Assembly (NCBI RefSeq): GCF_018390605.1
Contig: NZ_JAHBGD010000013.1
Location: forward strand, 156,453 to 220,452
Source of the DNA: Ancylobacter defluvii
GTDB taxonomy: Bacteria; Pseudomonadota; Alphaproteobacteria; Rhizobiales; Xanthobacteraceae
Length of the DNA: 64,000 bases
Direction: 5' to 3'
The notes under the pieces: generated by a model
The model's database searches: none
The model's input: the letters and a program-made list of their open reading frames with translations, nothing else
Told to the model about the DNA's origin: nothing
Shown: positions 51,531 to 59,213 of the stretch, in pieces
Layout of the letters: each line of letters begins with the position of its first letter
Numbering within the stretch: the stretch's first letter is position 1
Made by a program: the position numbers and the translations under genes

Positions 51531-52865
51531 TCACGAGCCCGTCACGAAGTCGAACAGCAGCTTCATGTTGAGCGTGATGATCAGTGTCGCCGCCAGTATC
51601 GCCAGCACGGTCTGCCAGCGCGGCGCCACCAGCGTGCCCATCTTGTGCCGATCGGCGGTGAACATGATCAGCGGCACGATGGCGAAGGGCAATTGCAGGC
51701 TGAGCACCACCTGGCTGAGGATCAGCAGCGAGCCGGCGCCCTGCTCGCCATAGGCGATGGTGACGATGGAGGCCGGCACGATGGCGATGGTGCGGGTGAT
51801 CAGCCGCCGCAGCCAGGGCGCGAGGCGGAAATTGAGGAAGCCCTCCATCACCGCCTGGCCGGCAATGGTCGCCGTCACCGTCGAATTGAGGCCGCAGCAC
51901 AAAAGCGCGACGGCGAACAGCGTCGGCGCAAGCGCGCTGCCGAGCAGCGGGTTCAGCAATTCATGCGCCTTGCCGAGATCGGCCACCTCCCCCGCGCCGC
52001 CGGCATGGAAGGCGGAAGCGGCGAGGATGAGGATCGAGGCGTTGATGGTGAGCGCGAACATCAGCGCAAAGGTGGAATCCCAGGTGGCGTATTTGATCGC
52101 CTCGCGCTTGCCCTCCAGCGTGCCATCGTGCCGGCGGGTCTGCACGATGGCCGAGTGCAGGTAGAGATTGTGCGGCATCACCGTGGCGCCGAGGATGCCG
52201 AGCGCGAGATACAGCATCTGCGGGTTGCGCACGATTTCGGTGGTGGGCGCGAAGCCGCGGATCACCTCGCCCCAGTTCGGATCGGCAAGCGCGATCTGCA
52301 CGCCGAAGCAGACGGCGATGACCGCCAGCATGCCGATCACCATCGCCTCCACCCAGCGGAAGCCGAGATTCTGCAGCCACAGGATCAGGAACACGTCGAG
52401 CGCGGTGAGGATCACGCCGATTTCCAGCGGCAGGCCGAACAGCAGGTTGAGGCCGATGGCGGTACCAATCACCTCAGCAAGATCGGTGGCACAGATGGCC
52501 GCCTCAGCGAGGATCCACAACACGAAGGCGACCGGACGGGGAAATGCGTCGCGGCAGGCCTGGGCGAGGTCGCGACCCGAGGCGACACCGAGCCGCGAGC
52601 ACAGAGCCTGCAGCAGGATGGCGATCATATTGGAAAGCAGCGCCACGGTGAGCAGGCTGTAGCCGAACTTGGAGCCGCCGGCGAGCGAGGTCGCCCAGTT
52701 GCCCGGATCCATGTAGCCGGTGGCGACCAGATAGCCCGGCCCGATGAAGGCGAGCACGCGGCGCAGACCTGCCCGCTTGGGCACCGCGATGGAGCCATGC
52801 ACCTCCGACAGGGCGGGATCCCCGCGTTCGCGCCGCCACCCGCCCGAGGAAAGGCTGTCCAACAT
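51531..52865 (-). CDS. mntH: Manganese/divalent metal Nramp transporter
   Basis: Nramp-family proton-coupled importer of 444 aa with 11 helices. The helix 1 metal motif [16 protein letters not shown] (about residue 52) and the helix 6 MPHNLYLHS (about 229) are intact. It imports Mn2+ and sometimes Fe2+ across the inner membrane. Two copies of a 17-bp TTGCGANTGANTYGCA-like inverted repeat lie 15-53 bases before the ATG, consistent with metal-dependent repression by Mur, a Fur-family protein, or MntR. No regulator gene is adjacent. Confidence 0.95.
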   Translation of the reverse strand: MLDSLSSGGWRRERGDPALSEVHGSIAVPKRAGLRRVLAFIGPGYLVATGYMDPGNWATSLAGGSKFGYSLLTVALLSNMIAILLQALCSRLGVASGRDLAQACRDAFPRPVAFVLWILAEAAICATDLAEVIGTAIGLNLLFGLPLEIGVILTALDVFLILWLQNLGFRWVEAMVIGMLAVIAVCFGVQIALADPNWGEVIRGFAPTTEIVRNPQMLYLALGILGATVMPHNLYLHSAIVQTRRHDGTLEGKREAIKYATWDSTFALMFALTINASILILAASAFHAGGAGEVADLGKAHELLNPLLGSALAPTLFAVALLCCGLNSTVTATIAGQAVMEGFLNFRLAPWLRRLITRTIAIVPASIVTIAYGEQGAGSLLILSQVVLSLQLPFAIVPLIMFTADRHKMGTLVAPRWQTVLAILAATLIITLNMKLLFDFVTGS

Positions 52866-52879
52866 GATTTCATCCGCTC

Positions 52880-52918
52880 TTGCAACTCAGTCGCAAGAAA
52901 AATGCGATTCATTCGCAA
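52880..52918 (-). promoter_or_regulatory. Double 17-bp operator upstream of mntH
   Basis: On the minus strand, TTGCGACTGAGTTGCAA (52896-52880) and TTGCGAATGAATCGCAT (52918-52902) share TTGCGAnTGAnTyGCAw and are spaced 5 bases apart. Each is an imperfect inverted repeat. The proximal copy is 15 bases from the mntH start. It resembles Fur/Mur-type sites of Hyphomicrobiales, but the binding protein is inferred. Confidence 0.6.
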
Positions 52919-53018
52919 CCCTGTCAACCGGGCCGATGCGCGGCATCGTGCGAACACGATTTCGCCAGCGGCCTTGCAGGCTCTGGATTTTGCCGCCGGT
53001 CCGCGCACATTGTGCGCC

Positions 53019-53765
53019 ATGCTGCGCGCCACCCGCTTCGTCCGCCTCGGCCTCCTGCTGTTCTTCGCCCTGCCGCTCGCCGCGCATGCGCTGGTGACAT
53101 GGCAGACCTCCGATCTCTCGATCGGCTGGCGCTCCGCCGACTGGTCGAGCACCGGCACCCTGCCCGCCGCCCCGCAAATGCCGGAAGCGATGGTGCGCAT
53201 CTATTGCGCCCCGGTCGGCGGCTGGCGCAGCATTTTCGCGGTGCATTGCTGGGTGGTGTACAAGGAGGCCGGCGCGGCCGCCTATCAGCGCTACGATGTG
53301 ATGGGCTATTCCGGCGTGCCCATTCGCCATAATCGCTTTCCGCCGGACGGCAAATGGTACGGCAACACGCCCGAACTGGTGGCCGAGACCACCGGCACGG
53401 CAGCGGCGGCGCTGATCCCGAAGGTGAAGGCGGCGATCGCCGACTATCCATTTGCCGGCATGGGCGATTATGTGATCTGGCCGGGGCCGAACTCCAACAC
53501 CTTCATCGCCCATGTGGTGCGGCAGGTGCCGGAATTGCAGGCCGTCCTGCCCTCCACCGCCATCGGCAAGGACTTTCCGGTCGATGGCCAGTGGCTCGAT
53601 TGGGCGCCCTCGCGCACCGGCGTGACCGCGAGCCTCGGCGGCTATGCCGGGCTGACGCTGGCCTGGGTGGAAGGCGTGGAGATCAACGTGCTGGGCGCGG
53701 TGGCCGGGCTAGACCTGCGCCAGCCGGGCATCAAGCTGCCGGGATTCGGGCGGATCGGGCTGTAG
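53019..53765 (+). CDS. DUF3750-type exported protein
   Basis: Protein of 248 aa with an N-terminal signal or anchor (FVRLGLLLFFALPLAAHALV) and a compact domain. MVRIYCAPVGGWRSIFAVHC, AYQRYDVMGYSGVPIRHNRF, GDYVIWPGPNSNTFIAHVVR and GVTASLGGYAGLTLAWVEGV are conserved-looking, with His, Cys and Asn residues like a papain-like or thiol fold. I recognise it as DUF3750-like, function unknown. The ATG at 53019 is chosen because the signal peptide begins there; the frame is open much further upstream but is antisense to mntH. Convergent with the next gene. Confidence 0.7.
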   Translation: MLRATRFVRLGLLLFFALPLAAHALVTWQTSDLSIGWRSADWSSTGTLPAAPQMPEAMVRIYCAPVGGWRSIFAVHCWVVYKEAGAAAYQRYDVMGYSGVPIRHNRFPPDGKWYGNTPELVAETTGTAAAALIPKVKAAIADYPFAGMGDYVIWPGPNSNTFIAHVVRQVPELQAVLPSTAIGKDFPVDGQWLDWAPSRTGVTASLGGYAGLTLAWVEGVEINVLGAVAGLDLRQPGIKLPGFGRIGL

Positions 53766-53842
53766 CACGGGATGTCATCGACCGGGCGCAGGCCGCCGGT
53801 CGGGAAGAAGCGGACGCCGGCAGCACCGGCGCCCGCGAAGGC

Positions 53843-54184
53843 TCACGCGACCTTCTTCACCGTCTTGGCGACCTCGGCGACCTCGCCGTCATATTTGGCG
53901 GCGAGCGCGGCGAAAGCGTCAGCTTCCGCCGACAGCGAGCGCTTCAGATCTTCCGCCCAGGTGGTGTGGCGCAGGGTGAAGGTCGACGTCGCCGAGGAGC
54001 CGTACTTCGTGGACAGGCGGACATTCACCTTGAAGGGAATCGGCTCGGAAGCGAGATAGCGGGTGGTCGGGTGCTCCTTCACGAAGGCGGCGAAAGCCTG
54101 GCCGACCTCCTCATACTTGTCGGCGTTGATGAGGTCGGTCACCTGCTTCAGGAAGGCGGGCAGCGCGGAATGGGGGGCGGACAT
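53843..54184 (-). CDS. Conserved hypothetical protein, 113 aa
   Basis: Small soluble protein without signal peptide: MSAPHSALPAFLKQVTDLIN at the start, a middle with EHPTTRYLASEPIPFKVNVR, and a helical Lys/Ala end (YDGEVAEVAKTVKKVA). An AGGGAA Shine-Dalgarno-like sequence precedes the ATG at 54184, supporting translation. No domain is recognised. The frame reaches 54448 but the extra part overlaps the next gene. Function unknown. Confidence 0.6.
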   Translation of the reverse strand: MSAPHSALPAFLKQVTDLINADKYEEVGQAFAAFVKEHPTTRYLASEPIPFKVNVRLSTKYGSSATSTFTLRHTTWAEDLKRSLSAEADAFAALAAKYDGEVAEVAKTVKKVA

Positions 54185-54357
54185 GGGTGTTTCCCTTTGC
54201 GAACGTCTTTGCATCCTCGTGGAATGCTGGTCTGCGGCATCTGGTATACAACACACCGGCCGAGTTCCAAAGCGCCAGATTTTCCGATTGCCGCGGCGTC
54301 GCATCCCGCGAATGAAAAACGCCGAGGCTTCCCCGCTCTCCGCCCGGACGGTCCCGC

Positions 54358-54963
54358 ATGTCCTCCGCCTCCGACATTGACGAGCACAACTGGTCCGCCT
54401 GGTCGCCGCAGCAGCTGGCGCAGCGGCTCGCCGGGGTGGGGGCGCCATGGTGCATCGCCGGGGGATGGGCGCTCGATCTGTGGCACGGCCTGGAGACCCG
54501 CGCGCACGAGGATATCGAGTTCACCGTGCTGGCGGAGGATCTGCCGCTGTTCCGGCAGGCGCTGGGGGCGATGGAGTTCTACACCGCGCATGACGGCGCG
54601 CTGGCGCCGCTGCCGCGCCATGCCGTACCGCCGGCCCACATCGCTCAGATCTGGTGCCGCGATGCCGAGGCACGCTGCTGGCGGGCGGACATGATGATCG
54701 AGCGCGGAACCCCATCGACCTGGATCTACAAGCGTGATCCGGCCATCACCTGCCCGCGCGCCGAGGCTGTCGGCCGGACGCCGGACGGTCTCGCCTATCT
54801 GCGGCCGGCGATCGTGCTGCTGTTCAAGGCCAAGCACCGACGCCCGAAGGACGAGGGCGACTTCGCCCGCGCCCTGCCCCGGATGGACAGGCGCGAACGC
54901 CAACGCCTGAAGCACTGGCTCGCCGTCGCGCATCCCGGCCACGACTGGGCCGCCGCGCTGTAG
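54358..54963 (+). CDS. Nucleotidyltransferase-fold protein, ANT(2'')-like
   Basis: Protein of 201 aa. The segment WCIAGGWALDLWHGLETRAHEDIEF (residues about 31-55) resembles the nucleotidyltransferase active site of the aminoglycoside-2''-adenylyltransferase/LinA-like group: G-G-W followed by D-x-x acidic pair (HED). The rest is a helical C-terminal part with LYRPAIVLLFKAKHR-like LRPAIVLLFKAKHRRP. This family includes many chromosomal members not known to confer drug resistance, and I see no mobile element beside it. Substrate unknown. The ATG at 54358 is the natural start. Confidence 0.7.
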   Translation: MSSASDIDEHNWSAWSPQQLAQRLAGVGAPWCIAGGWALDLWHGLETRAHEDIEFTVLAEDLPLFRQALGAMEFYTAHDGALAPLPRHAVPPAHIAQIWCRDAEARCWRADMMIERGTPSTWIYKRDPAITCPRAEAVGRTPDGLAYLRPAIVLLFKAKHRRPKDEGDFARALPRMDRRERQRLKHWLAVAHPGHDWAAAL

Positions 54964-54975
54964 CCGCAAAAGCAA

Positions 54976-54997
54976 AGGGGCGCGTCGCCGCGCCCCT
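54976..54997 (-). terminator. Hairpin terminator after glpX
   Basis: AGGGGCGCG (54976-54984), tetraloop TCGC, CGCGCCCCT (54989-54997). On the minus strand the stem is followed by TTGCTTTTGCGG, a T-rich tail, so it probably ends the aminotransferase-hom-glpX transcript. It lies between convergent genes. Confidence 0.75.
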
Positions 54998-55023
54998 CGC
55001 CGAACGTTCGGATGCGTCGGCGG

Positions 55024-56019
55024 TCAGCCGAGATGGAACTTCGACAGGTCGCGGTGCTCGGCCGAGATCCAGCGCACCGTGCCGGAAGCGGAGCGCATGA
55101 CCACGGTCTGGGTCTCCACCACCTCGCCGCGATACTTCACGCCCTTGAGCAGGTTGCCGGTGGTCACGCCGGTGGCCGCGAACAGGCAGTCGCCCTGCAC
55201 CATGTCGTGGATGGTGTAGATCTTCTTCGGGTCGCTGACGCCCATCTTATTGGCGCGCTCGCGCTTCTCCTCGGTGTCGAGGATCAGGCGGGTGAACATC
55301 TGGCCGCCGATGCAGCGCAGTGCCGCCGCCGCCAGCACGCCTTCCGGCGCGCCGCCGGTGCCGAGATAGATGTCGACGCCGGTCTCGTCCGGGTTGGTGG
55401 TGTCGATCACGCCGGCCACGTCGCCATCGAGGATCAGCTGCACCGAGGCGCCGGTCTTGCGCACCGCCTCGATGATCGCCGCATGACGCGGGCGATCGAG
55501 GATCAGCGCGGTGATCTCATGCGGCTTCACGCCCTTCGCCTTGGCCAGCGAGTGGATGTTGTCGGCCGGGCTGGCGTCGATGTCGATCGTGCCCTGGGCA
55601 TAGCCCGGACCGATGGCGATCTTGTCCATGTAGACGTCGGGCGCATACAGCATGGTGCCGCCCTCGGCCATCGCCATCACCGCGATGGAGCCGGGCATGT
55701 TCTTGGCGCAAAGCGTGGTGCCCTCGAGCGGATCGACGGCGATGTCCACCGCCGGGCCCTTGCCGGTTCCCAGCTCCTCGCCGATGAACAGCATCGGCGC
55801 TTCGTCGCGCTCGCCCTCGCCGATGACGATGCGGCCGGCGATCGGCAGGCGGTTAAGCTCGCGCCGCATGGCATCGACCGCCGCCTTGTCGGCGGCCTTC
55901 TCGTCGCCGCGCCCGCGCAGCGCCGCCGAGGCAACCGCTGCGCGCTCGGTGACGCGCACCAGCTCCAGCGTCAGGATGCGCTCAAGCGCCTGATCCGGTT
56001 TGACCGTGATTTCCGCCAT
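55024..56019 (-). CDS. glpX: Class II fructose-1,6-bisphosphatase GlpX
   Basis: Enzyme of 331 aa that hydrolyses fructose-1,6-bisphosphate in gluconeogenesis (and, in autotrophic relatives, sedoheptulose bisphosphate). Family motifs are AGRIVIGEGERDEAPMLFIGE (metal-binding), VDIAVDPLEGTTLCAKN, and GPGYAQGTIDIDASPADNIH, with DRPRHAAIIEAVRKTGA later. The ATG at 56019 (MAEITVKPDQA) is chosen over 56034 because it is the family start; it lies 11 bases after the stop of hom. Co-transcription with the aminotransferase and hom genes is likely. Confidence 0.95.
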   Translation of the reverse strand: MAEITVKPDQALERILTLELVRVTERAAVASAALRGRGDEKAADKAAVDAMRRELNRLPIAGRIVIGEGERDEAPMLFIGEELGTGKGPAVDIAVDPLEGTTLCAKNMPGSIAVMAMAEGGTMLYAPDVYMDKIAIGPGYAQGTIDIDASPADNIHSLAKAKGVKPHEITALILDRPRHAAIIEAVRKTGASVQLILDGDVAGVIDTTNPDETGVDIYLGTGGAPEGVLAAAALRCIGGQMFTRLILDTEEKRERANKMGVSDPKKIYTIHDMVQGDCLFAATGVTTGNLLKGVKYRGEVVETQTVVMRSASGTVRWISAEHRDLSKFHLG

Positions 56020-56030
56020 CGTCCCAGCCC

Positions 56031-57353
56031 TCAATCCTTCTCGATCCGAATAACCTGCGGAGGCGACGTGATCACGCCATCCGCCTCGATGGCGTCGATG
56101 GCGCGGCGCACCGCCTCTTCCGTCGTCGCATAGGTAATCAGCACCACCGGCGCAGGCCCCCCAGCGCTGTCGGCCCGGTCGCCGCCATGCGGTCGACCGC
56201 GCCGATGCTGCATTATGGACTCGAGCGAAATATTCCGCTCGGCCATATGACGGGCAATGGCTGCCGCCGTTCCGGGCCGATCGACGGCGGCAAGGCGGAT
56301 GTAGTAGCCGCCCTCATGGCGCTGGATGGCCGGCTTGCCGGCCGGACGCAGCCGCGCAACCGGCCAGCCGAAGGGCCGGCTGACCCGCGCAGCCGCGAGA
56401 TCGCAGAGGTCGCCGACCACCGCCGAGGCGGTGGCATCGCCGCCGGCGCCGGGACCGACCAGGGTGAGCGCCACCGCATCGCCATCCACCGCCACCGCAT
56501 TGGTGACGCCGGAGACCTGGGCGATTGGCCAATGTTTGGGCACCATGGTCGGATGGACCCGCAGCTCGACCTCGTCGCCGGCACGGGCGGCGACGCCGAG
56601 CAGCTTCACCCGGTAGCCGAGTTCGTCGGCGGCATCGAGGTCGGCCAGCGTGATCGAGCGGATGCCCTCGACATGGATGGCGCCGGGATCCGGCTGCACG
56701 CCGAAGGCCAGCGTCGCCAGCAAGGCGAGCTTGTGGGCGGTATCGAAGCCGTCGACGTCGAAGCTGGGATCGGCCTCGGCATAGCCGAGTTGCTGCGCCT
56801 CGGCGAGGCAGGTCTCGAAGGAAAGCCCCTCTTCCCGCATCTTCGTCAGGATGTAGTTGCAGGTGCCGTTGAGGATGCCGGAGACGCGCGCCATCCGGTT
56901 GCCCAGCAGCGCCTCGCGCAGCGTCTTGACGATCGGGATGCCGCCGGCGACCGCCGCCTCGAAATGGATGCCGGCGCCGTTCTGCTCCGCCAGCGTCGCG
57001 AGGGCGACGCCGTGATGGGCCAGCAGCGCCTTGTTGGCGGTGACCACCGGCTTGCCGGCTTCCAGCGCCGCGGCGACCGCCTCGCGGGCGGCCCCGTCCG
57101 AGCCGCCGATCAGCTCGACGAAGACGTCAATGCCGGGATCGCGGGCGAGCGCGACCGGGCTTTCCGCCCAGCGCACCGAGGAAAGATCGCAATCGCGGCT
57201 ACGCGAGCGGTCACGCGCACTGACCGCCACGACCTCGACCGCGCGCCCGCAGCGCGCGGCGATCTCGTCATTGCGACGGGCAAGCATACGCATGACGCCC
57301 GCTCCGACCGTACCCAGGCCGGCGATGCCAATTTTAAGCGGCGGCGCCATCAA
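56031..57353 (-). CDS. hom: Homoserine dehydrogenase
   Basis: NAD(P)-dependent enzyme of 440 aa converting aspartate semialdehyde to homoserine for threonine and methionine. The Rossmann motif is IGIAGLGTVGAGVMRML (about 8-24). Catalytic and substrate segments are NKALLAHHG, FEAAVAGGIPIVKTLRE and ILNGTCNYILTKM, EAQQLGYAEADPSFDVDGFD. A C-terminal ACT domain (about 355-438) for threonine feedback is present, slightly rearranged around QHRRGRPHGGDRADSAGG, an unusual Gly/Arg-rich insertion. Start ATG 57353 or 57350 are equivalent. The gene lies between an aminotransferase and glpX. Confidence 0.94.
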   Translation of the reverse strand: MMAPPLKIGIAGLGTVGAGVMRMLARRNDEIAARCGRAVEVVAVSARDRSRSRDCDLSSVRWAESPVALARDPGIDVFVELIGGSDGAAREAVAAALEAGKPVVTANKALLAHHGVALATLAEQNGAGIHFEAAVAGGIPIVKTLREALLGNRMARVSGILNGTCNYILTKMREEGLSFETCLAEAQQLGYAEADPSFDVDGFDTAHKLALLATLAFGVQPDPGAIHVEGIRSITLADLDAADELGYRVKLLGVAARAGDEVELRVHPTMVPKHWPIAQVSGVTNAVAVDGDAVALTLVGPGAGGDATASAVVGDLCDLAAARVSRPFGWPVARLRPAGKPAIQRHEGGYYIRLAAVDRPGTAAAIARHMAERNISLESIMQHRRGRPHGGDRADSAGGPAPVVLITYATTEEAVRRAIDAIEADGVITSPPQVIRIEKD

Positions 57354-57407
57354 ACTATCCGAACATCAGAAACAAAAGAACAGCGCCGGCCCGCAATCGA
57401 CGGACAC

Positions 57408-58625
57408 TCAACGCGCCGCGGCGAGCGGCACGACGTTGTGCAATGTTTCCGCGCCCGTTTCAAGGAAGCGCCGGACATTGCGCGCGGCCTGGCGGATGCG
57501 CTGCTCGTTCTCCACAAGCGCGATGCGGACATATTCGTCGCCGTGCTCGCCGAAGCCGACGCCCGGCGCCACCGCCACATCCGCTTTCTCGATCAGCAGC
57601 TTGGAGAATTCCAGGCTGCCGAGGTTGCGGAATTTTTCCGGAATCGGCGCCCAGGCGAACATCGAGGCGCTCGGCGAGGGAATCTCCCAGCCGGCCTTGC
57701 CGAAGCTGTCGACCAGCGCGTCGCGGCGCTTGCGGTACACCGAGCGCATCTCGGCGATGCAGTCCTGCGGACCGTTGAGCGCCGCCGCGGCGGCGACCTG
57801 GATCGGCGTATAGGCGCCATAGTCGAGATAGGACTTCACGCGGGCGAGCGCGGCGATCAGACGCTCATTGCCGACCGCAAACCCCATGCGCCAGCCGGCC
57901 ATGGAGAAGGTCTTCGACATCGAGGTGAATTCGACCGTCACGTCCATCGCGCCCGGCACCTGCAGCACCGAGGGCGGCGGATCGCCGTCGAAATACACCT
58001 CGGAATAGGCGAGATCGGAGAGCACGATCAGGTCGTGCTTCTTCGCGAAGGCGACGACGTCGCGATAGAAATCGAGATCGGCGACGCAGGCGGTCGGGTT
58101 CGACGGATAGCAGAGCACCAGCGCCAGCGGCGAGGGGATCGAATGGGCGACGGCGCGCTCCAGCGCGCGGAAGAATTCCGGCCCCGGCTCGCACGGAACC
58201 GAGCGGATCGCCGCCCCCGCCATCAGGAAGCCGAAGGCATGGATCGGATAGGACGGGTTCGGCACCAGGATCACGTCGCCGGGGGCGGTGATCGCCTGCG
58301 CCATATTGGCGAAGCCTTCCTTGGAGCCCAGCGTGGCGACCACCTGGGTATCGGGGTTCACCTTCACCCCGAAGCGGCGCTCGTAATAGGCCGCCTGCGC
58401 GCGGCGCAGGCCGGGAATGCCCTTGGAGGCGGAATAGCGGTCGGTCCGGGGCCTGCCGATGGTATCCTTCAACTTCTCGACGACATGGGCGGGAGCGTCG
58501 AGATCCGGATTACCCATGCCGAGGTCCACGATGTCGGCGCCGGCGTTGCGGGCGGTAGCCTTCACACGGTTGACCTGCTCGAACACATAAGGCGGAAGCC
58601 GGCGGATACGGTGGAAATCGGTCAT
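57408..58625 (-). CDS. Class I/II aminotransferase (AlaC / LL-DAP-type)
   Basis: Fold-type I PLP enzyme of 405 aa. Key regions are VDLGMGNPDLDAPAHV (N-terminus), DRYSASKGIPGLRRAQAAYY, LCYPSNPTACVADLDFYRDV, VLSDLAYSEVYFDG (Asp contacting PLP) and the PLP-Lys in TSMSKTFSMAGWRMGFAVGN. Close families are glutamate-pyruvate transaminase AlaC and LL-diaminopimelate aminotransferases. Adjacent to hom, it may work in aspartate-family metabolism. The ATG at 58625 (MTDFHRIRRLPPYVF) is the family-like start; an ATG 3 codons upstream is possible. Confidence 0.9.
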   Translation of the reverse strand: MTDFHRIRRLPPYVFEQVNRVKATARNAGADIVDLGMGNPDLDAPAHVVEKLKDTIGRPRTDRYSASKGIPGLRRAQAAYYERRFGVKVNPDTQVVATLGSKEGFANMAQAITAPGDVILVPNPSYPIHAFGFLMAGAAIRSVPCEPGPEFFRALERAVAHSIPSPLALVLCYPSNPTACVADLDFYRDVVAFAKKHDLIVLSDLAYSEVYFDGDPPPSVLQVPGAMDVTVEFTSMSKTFSMAGWRMGFAVGNERLIAALARVKSYLDYGAYTPIQVAAAAALNGPQDCIAEMRSVYRKRRDALVDSFGKAGWEIPSPSASMFAWAPIPEKFRNLGSLEFSKLLIEKADVAVAPGVGFGEHGDEYVRIALVENEQRIRQAARNVRRFLETGAETLHNVVPLAAAR

Positions 58626-58792
58626 CGGTCTCAAGCTCCAAGCCGGCCGTTTTCCTCAGACGGCGCGGCACAACGGGCGTTTCTATCATTTTCACCACGC
58701 CCATCCCAGAAGGCATGACAAGCGATGGTGGCGCAAGCGTGGTGAATCAATCGGTAACAGAGCTCTCGGCTGCCCGTTTCATACGGCTTTTG

Positions 58793-59104
58793 TCACTGGC
58801 CGGCGTTCAGGTCGTCGCCCTGATTGATCTGCTGCTCCATCTGGCCGGCATGGTTGCGCGCCAGGCCTTCAAGGCTCGACTGCGTCTTCGCCTGGGCGGT
58901 GGCGTCCATCACCGGCCGGGTGCCGATCTGCGCCGGGGCGCCGAAGCTCGGATAGGCGAGCTTCTGGTCGGGCACGCTGGTCTTCGGCATGCCGGGGGGG
59001 GCGCAGCCTGCGAGGCCGAGCCCAAGACCGAGACAAACCGCCGCGCCCGCGAGCAGGCGTGCGCGGGCAGGAGATTTCGGCGGAAGGGCGAAGTGGCGCG
59101 TCAT
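58793..59104 (-). CDS. Small lipoprotein
   Basis: Protein of 103 aa with a type II signal peptide: basic N-terminus, hydrophobic stretch LLAGAAVCLGLGLGLAGC with the lipobox LAGC (Cys about residue 34). The mature part (APPGMPKTSVPDQKLAYPSF then GQMEQQINQGDD) is polar, of unknown function. The ATG at 59104 is plausible; the following genes are divergent. A similar small lipoprotein is common in related genera, but I cannot name it. Confidence 0.7.
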   Translation of the reverse strand: MTRHFALPPKSPARARLLAGAAVCLGLGLGLAGCAPPGMPKTSVPDQKLAYPSFGAPAQIGTRPVMDATAQAKTQSSLEGLARNHAGQMEQQINQGDDLNAGQ

Positions 59105-59213
59105 GTCCCTGTTTCCCGAACTGTCATCGACTCCGCGCTAGGCTCTCGCTCGAACCGGGCGTCGCGTCTATGATGCCCTCACCTATGAACGCACGCACCC
59201 GCGGGGACAAGCG

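Noticed and set aside
54358..54963. Acquired aminoglycoside resistance gene.
   Set aside because: Only the general nucleotidyltransferase fold is evident; there is no integron, IS or plasmid context, and base composition matches the neighbours.
56187..58718. Plus-strand open frame of 843 codons antisense to hom and the aminotransferase.
   Set aside because: Same GC-rich shadow effect; the minus strand encodes intact, motif-bearing enzymes.
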